From: Hungatella sp. UBA5385
GTDB lineage: Bacteria; Bacillota; Clostridia; Lachnospirales; Lachnospiraceae
Length of the DNA stretch: 48,047 nt
Direction of reading: 5' to 3'
Assembly: GCA_002409995.1 (NCBI GenBank)
Contig: DHOR01000029.1
Location: forward strand, 21,765 to 69,811
Part shown: piece after piece, positions 1 through 7,907 of the stretch
Numbering within the stretch: the first letter of the stretch is position 1
Layout: the number at the start of each line of letters is the position of its first letter
The notes under the pieces: model-generated
Told to the model about the DNA's origin: nothing
Database searches by the model: none
Seen by the model: the letters and a program-made list of their open reading frames with translations, nothing else
Translations under genes and position numbers: made by a program

Positions 1-287
1 TTCAGCCTATGGTGGAAAATGCGATTGTACATGGGTTTGAAGAAAGAGAAACGGGTGAGATTCGCCTTAGCGCATGTATTAAGGATGGTAAAGTTGAATT
101 GGTTATAAGGGATAACGGAAAAGGATTCTCGGAGAATCCTCTGGACCACTGCAGTGAAAGTGTGCATTTTGGAGTGTATAGTGTTAAAAACCGGCTTCAG
201 TTGTATTATGGAAATAATGGAGAAATCAGATATGAATCTGATGAAGGAACCATCGTTACAATCACCGTTCCTATTGACAGGAGGTAA
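1..287 (+). CDS. Sensor histidine kinase, C-terminal part (YesM type, cut by window start)
   Basis: Only the ATP-binding end of a membrane sensor kinase is present; the reading frame is open to the left edge, starting at base 3. Visible are the N box (QPMVENAIVHG), the G1 motif (IRDNGKGF) and a G2/F-like segment (HFGVYSVKNRLQLYYG), which are typical of the HATPase domain of YesM-like kinases. The kinase should phosphorylate the response regulator that starts 3 bases after its stop, so the two form one operon. What it senses cannot be told because the extracellular part is missing. In this family the pair usually controls a nearby sugar importer or glycosidase set, here probably to the left of the window. 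Confidence 0.9.
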   Translation, partial: QPMVENAIVHGFEERETGEIRLSACIKDGKVELVIRDNGKGFSENPLDHCSESVHFGVYSVKNRLQLYYGNNGEIRYESDEGTIVTITVPIDRR

Positions 288-290
288 ACT

Positions 291-1841
291 GTGTATCAGA
301 TATTAATTGCAGATGATGATGTTGAGATTCTGGAATATTTGTCAGAGCTTATTCCATGGGAAAAACACAATATGGAAATTTGTGCCAGAGCCAGAAATGG
401 AACAGAGGCTTTGGAGGTATTTAAGACCAGACCGGTAGATATTCTGATTACAGACATTACTATGCCTGGAATGAATGGACTCAGTCTTATTGAGAAGGCA
501 AAAGAATACCAGCACGGGTTCAAAAGCCTTATTATTACCTGTCATGAAGAATTTAGTTATGCAAAAAAGGCTGTGGATCTGGGGGTTTGCGGCTATTTGG
601 TAAAATATACACTGGAGGAGTCAGCTCTGTTAAATGCATTGCTTGTTATTATAGACGACATGAAGGAAGAACTGGAAAAAAACAGACATTTTGCTAAAAT
701 CCAAATGGAGATAGAAAAATCAAAGGTTCCTCTGGTAGAGAAAAGTCTGAATGACCTTTTACAAGGAAAAAGCGTAAGCGGTTTGGCATATGAGAGAGTA
801 TCGGAATGTTTTTACACGGCAGGAAAACAGACAAGGACAGTATTTATTTTCCTTCGTGACTGGGAGGTGGAAAAGCAGTCTCTGCCAATACCAGAAAAGC
901 AAATCATGCTATATGCGGTTCAGAACATTACGGCAGAGCTTCTGGAACCCTATCCGGTTTCCTTTCCTTATTGTTGTCAATATGATAATCTGGCTGCCTT
1001 TCTTTACGGTCCGATGGATGAAAAACAGATTTACGATGTATTTGAAAATATTGCAGAGCAGGTTTATAAATTCCTTCATATAGAACTGACTGTGGTCATA
1101 GGCAGTTTTTATGCAAGCCCAGAAAGTTTTGCAGATTCTTTGGAGTGGGCCAGAAGATGCCGTTTCCGTCATTTCTATCCGGAGCAGTCTATGGTTGTAT
1201 TTGGTGTGGAAGAATTGGAGAAAGTGGATAACAAGACGCCTAAGCCTTTTTCAATTATGGAAATTCTGCGCAGAGACGGAGAAAGAGAACTTCAGGAAGA
1301 GCTGGATCGTATTTTCCAGGCATTTTGTCAACGAAGGTCTGGAGTGGCAGTTGTAAAATCCTTCTATTCAGAATTTCTCCGGAGTTTGGAAAATGTTCTT
1401 TATCAGAAAGGGATTACAACAGCCTGGGAGATTCGCGAGGCTGAAAGCTGGAGCGGATACTATAAGCTGGCGAAGGAAGCAGCTGCATGGTATTTTAAAC
1501 AAATTAAGAAAGGCGAGAAGAATACCAGAGATGAGATAGGCAGGGTTATGGACTATATAGAGCAGAATCTTTCAGAAAAAATAACTTGTGAGATGATGGC
1601 TAAGATGGTGAATATGAATACTACTTATTTCAGTAAGCTGTTCAAACGAGAGACTGATGAAAGTTTTTCAGAATATCTGACGCGTGTGAGGATTGAACGT
1701 GCGACGATATTGTTACAGCACAGTAATATGACTACTGAGGAAATCACTGAGAAAGTGGGACTTGCCAATATGCATTACTTTTATCGGATGTATAAAAAAC
1801 ATACAGGAAAATCACCGGGAGCGGTGCGCAATCGTCGGTGA
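291..1841 (+). CDS. Two-component response regulator, YesN type (REC + AraC HTH)
   Basis: The 516-residue protein begins with a receiver domain (about residues 2-120): acidic pocket ADDD at 7-10, phosphoacceptor Asp55 in DILITDITMPGMNG, and a Lys in GYLVKYT. A middle region of about 270 residues is poorly conserved, as usual in YesN proteins. The C-terminal 100 residues form a double helix-turn-helix AraC domain (VMDYIEQNLSEKITCEMMAK ... TTEEITEKVGLANMHYFYRMYKKHTGKSPG). The start is a GTG 3 bases after the kinase stop, with an SD (ggagg) inside the end of the kinase gene. It should bind DNA as the output of the upstream kinase; its targets are not visible. Confidence 0.93.
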   Translation: MYQILIADDDVEILEYLSELIPWEKHNMEICARARNGTEALEVFKTRPVDILITDITMPGMNGLSLIEKAKEYQHGFKSLIITCHEEFSYAKKAVDLGVCGYLVKYTLEESALLNALLVIIDDMKEELEKNRHFAKIQMEIEKSKVPLVEKSLNDLLQGKSVSGLAYERVSECFYTAGKQTRTVFIFLRDWEVEKQSLPIPEKQIMLYAVQNITAELLEPYPVSFPYCCQYDNLAAFLYGPMDEKQIYDVFENIAEQVYKFLHIELTVVIGSFYASPESFADSLEWARRCRFRHFYPEQSMVVFGVEELEKVDNKTPKPFSIMEILRRDGERELQEELDRIFQAFCQRRSGVAVVKSFYSEFLRSLENVLYQKGITTAWEIREAESWSGYYKLAKEAAAWYFKQIKKGEKNTRDEIGRVMDYIEQNLSEKITCEMMAKMVNMNTTYFSKLFKRETDESFSEYLTRVRIERATILLQHSNMTTEEITEKVGLANMHYFYRMYKKHTGKSPGAVRNRR

Positions 1842-1964
1842 TTGGGAGAAATAGATATGGGATATGGTAAAGCAGTTCTCTTTGAGTGTGGGGAAGAACA
1901 GGAAGATATGCTGGTTGGAGAAATATTGGCGTGATAAAATGAATAACAGAGAAATAATTATGAG

Positions 1965-1993
1965 TTGAATGTGAGAAATGAATCCTGTATAAT
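1965..1993 (+). promoter_or_regulatory. Predicted sigma-A promoter of the Uma2 gene
   Basis: TTGAAT at 1965-1970 and TATAAT at 1988-1993 are separated by exactly 17 bases. The position is about 55 bases before the start codon, so the transcript should carry a short leader that includes the hairpin at 2005-2043. Seen in sequence; activity is inferred. Confidence 0.6.
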
Positions 1994-2004
1994 AAGAGAC
2001 AAGA

Positions 2005-2043
2005 GGACCGTGCCTGGAGAGCGACGCTTAGAAAGCGAGGTCC
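2005..2043 (+). promoter_or_regulatory. 5' leader hairpin that can mask the Uma2 ribosome binding site
   Basis: GGACC (2005-2009) can pair with GGTCC (2039-2043), and inside it CGCTT (2025-2029) with AAGCG (2033-2037). The only SD-like sequence before the ATG at 2048 is GAGG at 2037-2040, which lies in the right arm. Translation may therefore be weak or conditional. The hairpin is seen; the effect is inference. Confidence 0.35.
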
Positions 2044-2047
2044 AAAA

Positions 2048-2593
2048 ATGGAAGAAGCGATGAAAATGATGAGTACCATTGAAGACATCTACAATCTGCC
2101 GGAGGATGTGAGGGCAGAACTGATTGACGGCGAGATTTATATGATGGGCAGCCCGAATCGGAGACATCAGAGAGCGGTAGCCGGAGTATTTCATGCAGTT
2201 TATGATCATATTAAAAAATATGGTGGTCCCTGTGAGGTAAATGTGGCACCATTCGCGGTATTTTTATTCAATGATGATTATACATATGTGGAGCCGGATA
2301 TTACGGTTGTCTGTGATCCGGACAAGCTGGATGATAAGGGCTGCCATGGAGCGCCGGACTGGATCATCGAGGTTATATCCCCGTCGTCGAGGAGCCGGGA
2401 CTGTCTGCTGAAATTGCGAAAGTATGAGCAGGCTGGCGTGAGGGAATACTGGGTGATTGATCCGGAACGGGAAGTAGTAACTGTATACCACTTTGAAACG
2501 GAAGAAGTGGAATGCTATGGATTTGCTGATCAGGTTCCCTCCCTAGTATGTGACGGACTTATAGTGGATTTTTCAGAAATAGAAATAAAGTAA
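2048..2593 (+). CDS. Uma2-family (DUF820) PD-(D/E)XK nuclease-fold protein
   Basis: The 181-residue protein matches the Uma2 family throughout: RAELIDGEIYMM near the N-terminus, then YVEPDITVVCDPDKL, APDWIIEVISPSS and KLRKYEQAGVREYWVIDPE. These hold the acidic and Glu residues of the PD-(D/E)XK nuclease core. Family members are annotated as putative endonucleases, often occur in many copies per genome, and have no established substrate. The gene stands alone, with its own promoter, leader hairpin and strong terminator. The ATG at 2048 was chosen for the GAGG 7 bases upstream, although a later ATG at residue 8 is also possible because many relatives start there. It could be a transposition-linked or defence-linked nuclease; nothing nearby decides this. 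Confidence 0.88.
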   Translation: MEEAMKMMSTIEDIYNLPEDVRAELIDGEIYMMGSPNRRHQRAVAGVFHAVYDHIKKYGGPCEVNVAPFAVFLFNDDYTYVEPDITVVCDPDKLDDKGCHGAPDWIIEVISPSSRSRDCLLKLRKYEQAGVREYWVIDPEREVVTVYHFETEEVECYGFADQVPSLVCDGLIVDFSEIEIK

Positions 2594-2598
2594 TGAAG

Positions 2599-2634
2599 CA
2601 CTCCGGTTGGGACAATCCAAACCGGGGTGTTTTA
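2599..2634 (+). terminator. Rho-independent terminator of the Uma2 gene
   Basis: A 14-bp stem (CACTCCGGTTGGGA with TCCAAACCGGGGTG, two G-U pairs) closes a CAA loop and is followed by TTTT. It begins 5 bases after the stop codon. Confidence 0.85.
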
Positions 2635-2645
2635 AATTTGAATAA

Positions 2646-2798
2646 AATCAAGCATCAAGCACCGGCGATTCAACAGGCAGAAGAACGTTTGGCAACTCGT
2701 CTATTACAGGTCAGGCTTTAGCGGATGACGAAACAGGGCTTTATGGACAGTCGCCGTTATATATTTTTGGCATGTTTTGTGAGGAGTATAATTCATAG
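2646..2798 (+). pseudogene. Possible 3' remnant of a lost gene
   Basis: This otherwise empty stretch holds an open frame of about 50 codons without a start codon or RBS. Its end reads like a protein C-terminus (ALADDETGLYGQSPLYIFG ... then FCEEYNS, stop at 2796-2798). Fifteen bases after the stop lies the terminator-like repeat at 2813-2864, as expected for the tail of a gene whose body was deleted. I do not recognise the protein. The open frame is seen; calling it a gene remnant is inference and could be chance. Confidence 0.3.
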
Positions 2799-2812
2799 AG
2801 AGTATAATAAAT

Positions 2813-2864
2813 AGCGGGAGCGACAGCCAGTTGAAGTTACTGACTTTCAGCCCCGCTCTTTTTT
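2813..2864 (+). repeat. Dispersed terminator-like repeat, copy 1
   Basis: About 46 bases starting AGCGGGAGCGAC and ending TCAGCCCCGCTC, followed by TTTTTT. It is nearly the same as the element at 21086-21140. AGCGGG pairs with CCCGCT, and an inner CAGT/ACTG helix is kept. No intact gene lies directly upstream, only the possible remnant ending at 2798. Confidence 0.75.
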
Positions 2865-2906
2865 AAAAACTTAGTTAAAATACTAAAACATATTAAAAAA
2901 GTAAAA

Positions 2907-2935
2907 TTGATGAGCACCTAATCTAATGATATACT
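2907..2935 (+). promoter_or_regulatory. Predicted sigma-A promoter of the GH31-GH28 operon
   Basis: TTGATG at 2907-2912 and TATACT at 2930-2935 with a 17-base spacer, about 30 bases before the GH31 start. The short distance means transcription would begin close to 2942, which argues against the earlier GTG at 2949 as start codon. Confidence 0.6.
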
Positions 2936-2966
2936 GAAAAAACTATAAGTGAAAAGGAAGGTATAT

Positions 2967-4481
2967 ATGAAAATTACATTTGAAGAAAACGAATTTTGGT
3001 GGGGAGGCATTGTGCATAAAGGGGTAGAAATGCCAATTGGAACAGATCAGCAAACCATCATTGATTTTGGAGATGACAATACACCAAATCAGACAACGAA
3101 TCTGTTATTATCCAGCAAAGGCAGGTATTTATATAGTTCTGAACCCTATACAGCAGAATTTAAAAGAGGAGTCATTGAGATAGATAAGGAGATCGTATAT
3201 AGAGATGGTTATAAGAATTTGCGCGGTGCATACTTAGCAGCCATGCAAGAATATTTTCCATTTGAAAATCGTCTGCCTGATGAGAATTTTTTTACTATGC
3301 CCCAATACAATACCTGGATTGAGCTTATGTATGAGCAGACTCAGAAGGATATATTAAACTATGCAAGACAAATTATTGAACATGGTTTTCCAGCAGGTAT
3401 TCTGATGATTGATGAAGGTTGGGCAGAGGACTACGGAAGATATGATTTCCGGGCAGGTGCGTTCACTGATGCCAAAAACATGGTAAATGAACTAAAACAG
3501 ATGGGCTTCAAGGTAATGCTCTGGATGACACCTTATATCTCTCCGGATTCCGCCACGTTTCGAGAAATTGAACCTTTAGGATATCTAATTAAGGATAACA
3601 ATGGAGATACGGCTGTGAGAAGATGGTGGAATGGTTACAGTGCCATCCTGGATTTAACAAATCCTGACGCTTGTGAATGGTTTTATCATAAACTGACTGG
3701 CAACATGGAGACCTATGGAATCGATGGATTTAAGTTCGATGGCGGTGATCCCAATATGTATCGGGATAATGATAATATTTTTGAACCAATGTCCAGGTGG
3801 AATCAGGTGAAAAGATATGGTGCATTTGGTATGCGTTTCCAGTTTAATGAATTTCGTGCCGGCTGGGGACTTGCTGGTAAGCCTTTGGTCATGCGGTTAG
3901 CGGACAAAAATCATAGCTGGAATTTAAATGGATTAAATATGCTGTTACCCAATTCATTAATTCAGGGACTGGCCGGATATGCCTATCATTGCCCTGATAT
4001 GATTGGTGGTGGAGAGTATCAAAACTTTAAAGAAAATAGTAATAAACTGGATAAAGAACTGATAATCAGATATGCACAGGCAGCGTCTCTATGTCCAATG
4101 ATGCAGTTTTCAGTGGCACCCTGGAGGATCTTAAATAAAGAGCAGCTGGATATTGTTCGGAATGCAGCAGAATTGCATATGCAAATGGGACATTACATTT
4201 TGAATTGTGCAAAAGAAACGGCAAAATCAGGAGAGCCGATTATGCGTACTATGGAGTATATGTATCCAAATGAAGGCTGCGAAAAGTTAAATGACCAGTT
4301 CATGTTAGGTGATAGAATATTGGTTGCTCCTGTTTGTGAGAAAGGAGCATCAAGAAGGCAGGTCTATTTGCCAAAGGGAAAATGGAAATTAGAAAATGAA
4401 AAAGTCTATGATGGAGGCAGAAATGTAGAAGTTGAATGCCCCATTGAAAAATTAATATGGTTTGAACGGGAGGAGGGATAA
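2967..4481 (+). CDS. Glycoside hydrolase family 31 (intracellular alpha-glycosidase)
   Basis: The 504-residue protein has the GH31 TIM barrel: PQYNTWIELMYEQTQKDI, GILMIDEGWAEDYGRYDF, MGFKVMLWMTPYISPDS, and the nucleophile motif GIDGFKFDGGD with Asp258 as likely nucleophile, followed by a C-terminal beta domain (PIMRTMEYMYP, LVAPVCEKGASRRQVYLPKG). There is no signal peptide, so it acts in the cytoplasm. It belongs to the short GH31 group that lacks the usual long N-terminal domain; relatives include alpha-galactosidase/MYORG-like enzymes, so the bond it cuts (alpha-galactose, alpha-xylose or alpha-glucose) is not certain. The ATG at 2967 is preferred over the in-frame GTG at 2949 because AAGGAAGG lies 5 bases before it. 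The GH28 gene starts 2 bases after its stop, so the two are co-translated. Confidence 0.85.
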   Translation: MKITFEENEFWWGGIVHKGVEMPIGTDQQTIIDFGDDNTPNQTTNLLLSSKGRYLYSSEPYTAEFKRGVIEIDKEIVYRDGYKNLRGAYLAAMQEYFPFENRLPDENFFTMPQYNTWIELMYEQTQKDILNYARQIIEHGFPAGILMIDEGWAEDYGRYDFRAGAFTDAKNMVNELKQMGFKVMLWMTPYISPDSATFREIEPLGYLIKDNNGDTAVRRWWNGYSAILDLTNPDACEWFYHKLTGNMETYGIDGFKFDGGDPNMYRDNDNIFEPMSRWNQVKRYGAFGMRFQFNEFRAGWGLAGKPLVMRLADKNHSWNLNGLNMLLPNSLIQGLAGYAYHCPDMIGGGEYQNFKENSNKLDKELIIRYAQAASLCPMMQFSVAPWRILNKEQLDIVRNAAELHMQMGHYILNCAKETAKSGEPIMRTMEYMYPNEGCEKLNDQFMLGDRILVAPVCEKGASRRQVYLPKGKWKLENEKVYDGGRNVEVECPIEKLIWFEREEG

Positions 4482-4483
4482 AG

Positions 4484-7400
4484 TTGAGAACAAGTAATTC
4501 CGGAATAACGCTGAATTATCAAACCTATCCTCTGGTAGTTGGAAATTCGGATAAATATACGTTCAGCAATTGGGAAACATGTGGCAGTACTGTTGTGCTG
4601 GAGGCGGATATTAAGGATAAAAGCTATACGTCAAAGGATATCATCTGGGAAGTCCAGGACAACTCTGTTGCTGAAGTGGACGCAGGATTGGTTCGTGCCA
4701 GAACTACGGGATTTACAAAAGTCAGGGCATTTCTTCCATCAGGAGAAGAGGCTTATTGTCATATAGTAGTTATAGATAACATTACACGAAGCACAACTTT
4801 GTGGATTGAACTCAATACTCAGCAGTTAATACTGAAAAAAGGTGGAGATGCTGATATTATTGCATTTCTTTATCCAGAGGACGTGCTGAAAAATGGTGCA
4901 ATGAATCGAAATGTTATGTTTGAGAGCAAGAATAAAGCTGTTGCTGTTGTGGATGAAAGAGGGCATATTACTGCTGTATCAGAGGGAATTACTGAAATCA
5001 AAGTAATCTCTGAAGATATAGGGCGTTGGACCTCATGTGAAGTACAGGTGATTTCTGCTTCGGGAACAGATGCAGGGGCAATAACAGCGATATTTATGGA
5101 CAGGGTCTGTAATGAAAATGAGAGTTTGGAGGGAGATGCAATCAATGAACTGGCAGTTGGAACCTGTGCTCAGATGAAAGTGATAGCAGAAGGAAAAGTG
5201 GGTGCTATTTCATGGAAATCTTCCAATCCATATATAGCTTCTGTAGATACTCAGGGGAAAGTGACTGCTTATTCCATAGGAGAGGTGGAGATATATGCAA
5301 CTGCTGTCTGCGGAGGCAAAAGAAATGCTTTGTTATTATCAGTAAAATCTCCTGATCAGGAAGCAGAGAACATATTTTTAAACAAGTCAGAGATATTTAT
5401 AGCTGTTGGAGAACAGAAGAGTATCTATGGGCTGGCATCCCCGGCAATCTGTAGTCTGCCGCATTTTCAGTGGGAAATATCTGATCATAATATTGCTGAA
5501 ATTATAGAAGTGAGAGAAAATGACTTTGGTGCAGAAGAGGTAACGATTAGAGGGTGCAAAGAGGGAAGTACATTTATCAAAGCATCCTATAGAGGAAAAA
5601 CAGATGTTTGTACAATACACATAAGTAATCAAAAAAATCTCGGCGAATTATACGTTGAAGAAGAAAAGAAGCTGCAGATAGATCAGGTTTATCAGCTGGA
5701 CCTAAAGTATGAAAAGGGGACATTTCAAGATGAACTATTCTGGCTAAGCGGAAACCGGGAATGTGTGACAGTGAACCAGGAAGGGATTGTAAAGGCATAT
5801 GCCCCTGGCATTGTTAAGATTTTTTGTGTCTCAGGAGATAGTCTGACTGATAAACAGAGATATCAGTTATGGGAGATGAGACAGGTACGCAAGTTGGAAG
5901 AGGACCATTATTGGATAGAAAAACTACATAAAATTCTGGACAATGCAGTCTATACTGAATCAATAATAGAAATAGAAGAAGAGACAAAAGGACAGAGATG
6001 TCTGAGAAACCTGCATGTTGTGGATGAGAGCATCACTTCTGATAGCGTTATGCTGCTTTGGAACAGAGTGGCTTTATCGGAAATCAGTGATTTTTCACAT
6101 TACCTTGTAACATGGCAGAAACAGGAGGAAGAAGGAGAGATACAAACCAGTAATAGAATTAAAACCAGGAAATTAGGATATACGGCAGAAGGGCTTAAGC
6201 CGGATACCGATTATGTATTTCATGTGGAAGCTTTGGAGGCAGATGAAACTGTGCTTCATAGTCAGACAGTTTATGCCAGAACAGATAAATGTATGGAAGT
6301 AATCGATGTTACCAAGGAACCATATTGCGCAGTTGGTAATGGCAGGGTAATAGATACGTTTACGATTCAAAAAGCAATCGATGACTGTCCTGTTAATGGA
6401 ACTGTGCTGCTGCCGGCAGGGAATATATTTTACAGCGGGGCATTGTATTTGAAGAGCAATATGACTTTCCAGGTGGAAGGTATATTAATCGGAAGTACAG
6501 ATCCTAAAGACTATCCCCCTATTGTTACCAGATGGGAAGGCTGGAGGAAGCTTTCGCAGCCCGCAGCCCGCTGGGCGAATTCTACAGATACCATACCGGA
6601 TAATCATATGCCTCATGCAAGCCTTATTAATGCAGGTGTTTATGATGAAGGGGAAATAGGGAAAAATGGTCCATATAATGTGGAAAACATTATAATCAAA
6701 GGCAATGGAATGATAAACGGAAATGGATTTAAACTAGGTTATAATGAAGGTCCAAATCCTTATGACATAGACGGAGGACATCCAGTTCCATGGACTACTA
6801 AACTGGACCCCAATGTTCGTGGCCGTGCAATTACAATACATAATGGCAGGAATGTGTATATCAAGGATGTAACTGTCTGCTATAGTCCATCCTGGACAAT
6901 TCATACAATTTACTGCAGCCATGTAACATTTGACCATATTACGGTTATTTCTAAAGGAACAGGAAAAACAGGTGCAAGTGATGATATATGTATTCTCAAC
7001 GGTGATGGAATTGATCCCGATTCAAGTATCAATATCAATGTTTTTGACAGCTTCTTTCTAACAGGAGATGATGCTGTTGCAATTAAATCAGGGCGTGACA
7101 GAGAAGGAAACGAGCTGAATAAACCGTCGGCATATATTCGGGTAACGGATTGTGCCAGTATTGGTTCCAAAGGAGGCTTTTGTATAGGAAGTGAACAGTC
7201 AGGCGGTGCTCATGATATCTTATGGCAAAACCTGTTAGTAAAGGAGGTTGTTTTGTTTGGGTTGTGGATAAAAGCAAGCCCTTCCAGAGGAGGGCTCATA
7301 CAGGATATTTATTGGAAGGACTGTATCTTAGATGGAACCCAGGGCGGGATTTTTTTAGAGGATAGATATCGTGGAGCTGGAATTAATCTGGCTATGGTAC

Positions 7401-7663
7401 TACCGGAAATATGCCATAATACATTTGAAAACATCCACTCTAAAAAACACAGATGTTTTGGCATTAAAATAGCTGGGTTAGAAAATTGTTATATTCATGA
7501 TATATTATTTAAAGACAATTATTTTGAAGAAATTATGGGCAGCAAGGAAGAAGCGTTTGAGATAATTTGTGGTCAAAATATCGTACTACAAAATTCCCAT
7601 ATCCCAGAGGGATATGACTGGAGCATTGATGAAGTTTCTACAATTTTAATAAATGATAATTAA
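4484..7663 (+). CDS. Multidomain GH28 polygalacturonase-like enzyme with Ig-like and FnIII domains
   Basis: The 1059-residue protein has about five BIG_2-like Ig repeats (near residues 36-90, 115-177, 226-280, 305-370, 395-450; e.g. WKSSNPYIASVDTQGKVTAY), one FnIII domain (about 506-605) and a C-terminal GH28 beta-helix (about 615-1059). GH28 motifs are GDGIDPDSS (840-848), TGDDAVAIKSG (from 860; acids Asp862/Asp863) and GGFCIGSEQSGG. The usual catalytic-site His of GHG is replaced: the protein reads SKGGF with Lys896. GH28 enzymes hydrolyse galacturonic-acid linkages in pectin. It starts with TTG 2 bases after the GH31 stop, behind GGAGGAGGG, and has no signal peptide, which is odd for a protein with extracellular-type Ig domains. 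A terminator follows. Exo-acting cleavage of imported pectin or rhamnogalacturonan fragments is likely. Confidence 0.88.
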   Translation: MRTSNSGITLNYQTYPLVVGNSDKYTFSNWETCGSTVVLEADIKDKSYTSKDIIWEVQDNSVAEVDAGLVRARTTGFTKVRAFLPSGEEAYCHIVVIDNITRSTTLWIELNTQQLILKKGGDADIIAFLYPEDVLKNGAMNRNVMFESKNKAVAVVDERGHITAVSEGITEIKVISEDIGRWTSCEVQVISASGTDAGAITAIFMDRVCNENESLEGDAINELAVGTCAQMKVIAEGKVGAISWKSSNPYIASVDTQGKVTAYSIGEVEIYATAVCGGKRNALLLSVKSPDQEAENIFLNKSEIFIAVGEQKSIYGLASPAICSLPHFQWEISDHNIAEIIEVRENDFGAEEVTIRGCKEGSTFIKASYRGKTDVCTIHISNQKNLGELYVEEEKKLQIDQVYQLDLKYEKGTFQDELFWLSGNRECVTVNQEGIVKAYAPGIVKIFCVSGDSLTDKQRYQLWEMRQVRKLEEDHYWIEKLHKILDNAVYTESIIEIEEETKGQRCLRNLHVVDESITSDSVMLLWNRVALSEISDFSHYLVTWQKQEEEGEIQTSNRIKTRKLGYTAEGLKPDTDYVFHVEALEADETVLHSQTVYARTDKCMEVIDVTKEPYCAVGNGRVIDTFTIQKAIDDCPVNGTVLLPAGNIFYSGALYLKSNMTFQVEGILIGSTDPKDYPPIVTRWEGWRKLSQPAARWANSTDTIPDNHMPHASLINAGVYDEGEIGKNGPYNVENIIIKGNGMINGNGFKLGYNEGPNPYDIDGGHPVPWTTKLDPNVRGRAITIHNGRNVYIKDVTVCYSPSWTIHTIYCSHVTFDHITVISKGTGKTGASDDICILNGDGIDPDSSININVFDSFFLTGDDAVAIKSGRDREGNELNKPSAYIRVTDCASIGSKGGFCIGSEQSGGAHDILWQNLLVKEVVLFGLWIKASPSRGGLIQDIYWKDCILDGTQGGIFLEDRYRGAGINLAMVLPEICHNTFENIHSKKHRCFGIKIAGLENCYIHDILFKDNYFEEIMGSKEEAFEIICGQNIVLQNSHIPEGYDWSIDEVSTILINDN

Positions 7664-7679
7664 AAAATAGTTTTTATAA

Positions 7680-7714
7680 GGCCGTAATACTAGACAATAG
7701 TTTTACGGTCTTTA
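7680..7714 (+). terminator. Terminator after the GH31-GH28 operon
   Basis: GGCCGTAA (7680-7687) pairs with TTACGGTC (7703-7710), one G-U pair, followed by a short T run (TTTAT). Moderate strength. Confidence 0.6.
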
Positions 7715-7821
7715 TGTATTTAACAGTATAAAAGTGCACAAAAACCCATTGGATAAACTGACATTTTACACAAAAATGAAGTGATATTTCTTAAAAACAA
7801 AACAATATTTAATTTTTAAAA

Positions 7822-7850
7822 TTGATAAATTGAAAAAGTGAGGATAGAAT
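7822..7850 (+). promoter_or_regulatory. Predicted sigma-A promoter of the first importer operon
   Basis: TTGATA at 7822-7827 and TAGAAT at 7845-7850, 17-base spacer, about 58 bases before the permease start. The rest of 7715-7907 is AT-rich and shows no gene. Confidence 0.55.
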
Positions 7851-7907
7851 TAGGGCAACGAATCACAAAGCATTAAGAAATTTGAGAAAAAATGGGAGGT
7901 TCTAAAA

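Noticed and set aside
2048..2593. Uma2 gene as part of a restriction-modification system
   Set aside because: No methyltransferase or specificity gene lies nearby, and the gene has its own promoter and terminator.
2949..2966. GTG at 2949 as start of the GH31 gene
   Set aside because: It has no SD and lies only about 14 bases after the -10 box; the SD AAGGAAGG fits ATG 2967.
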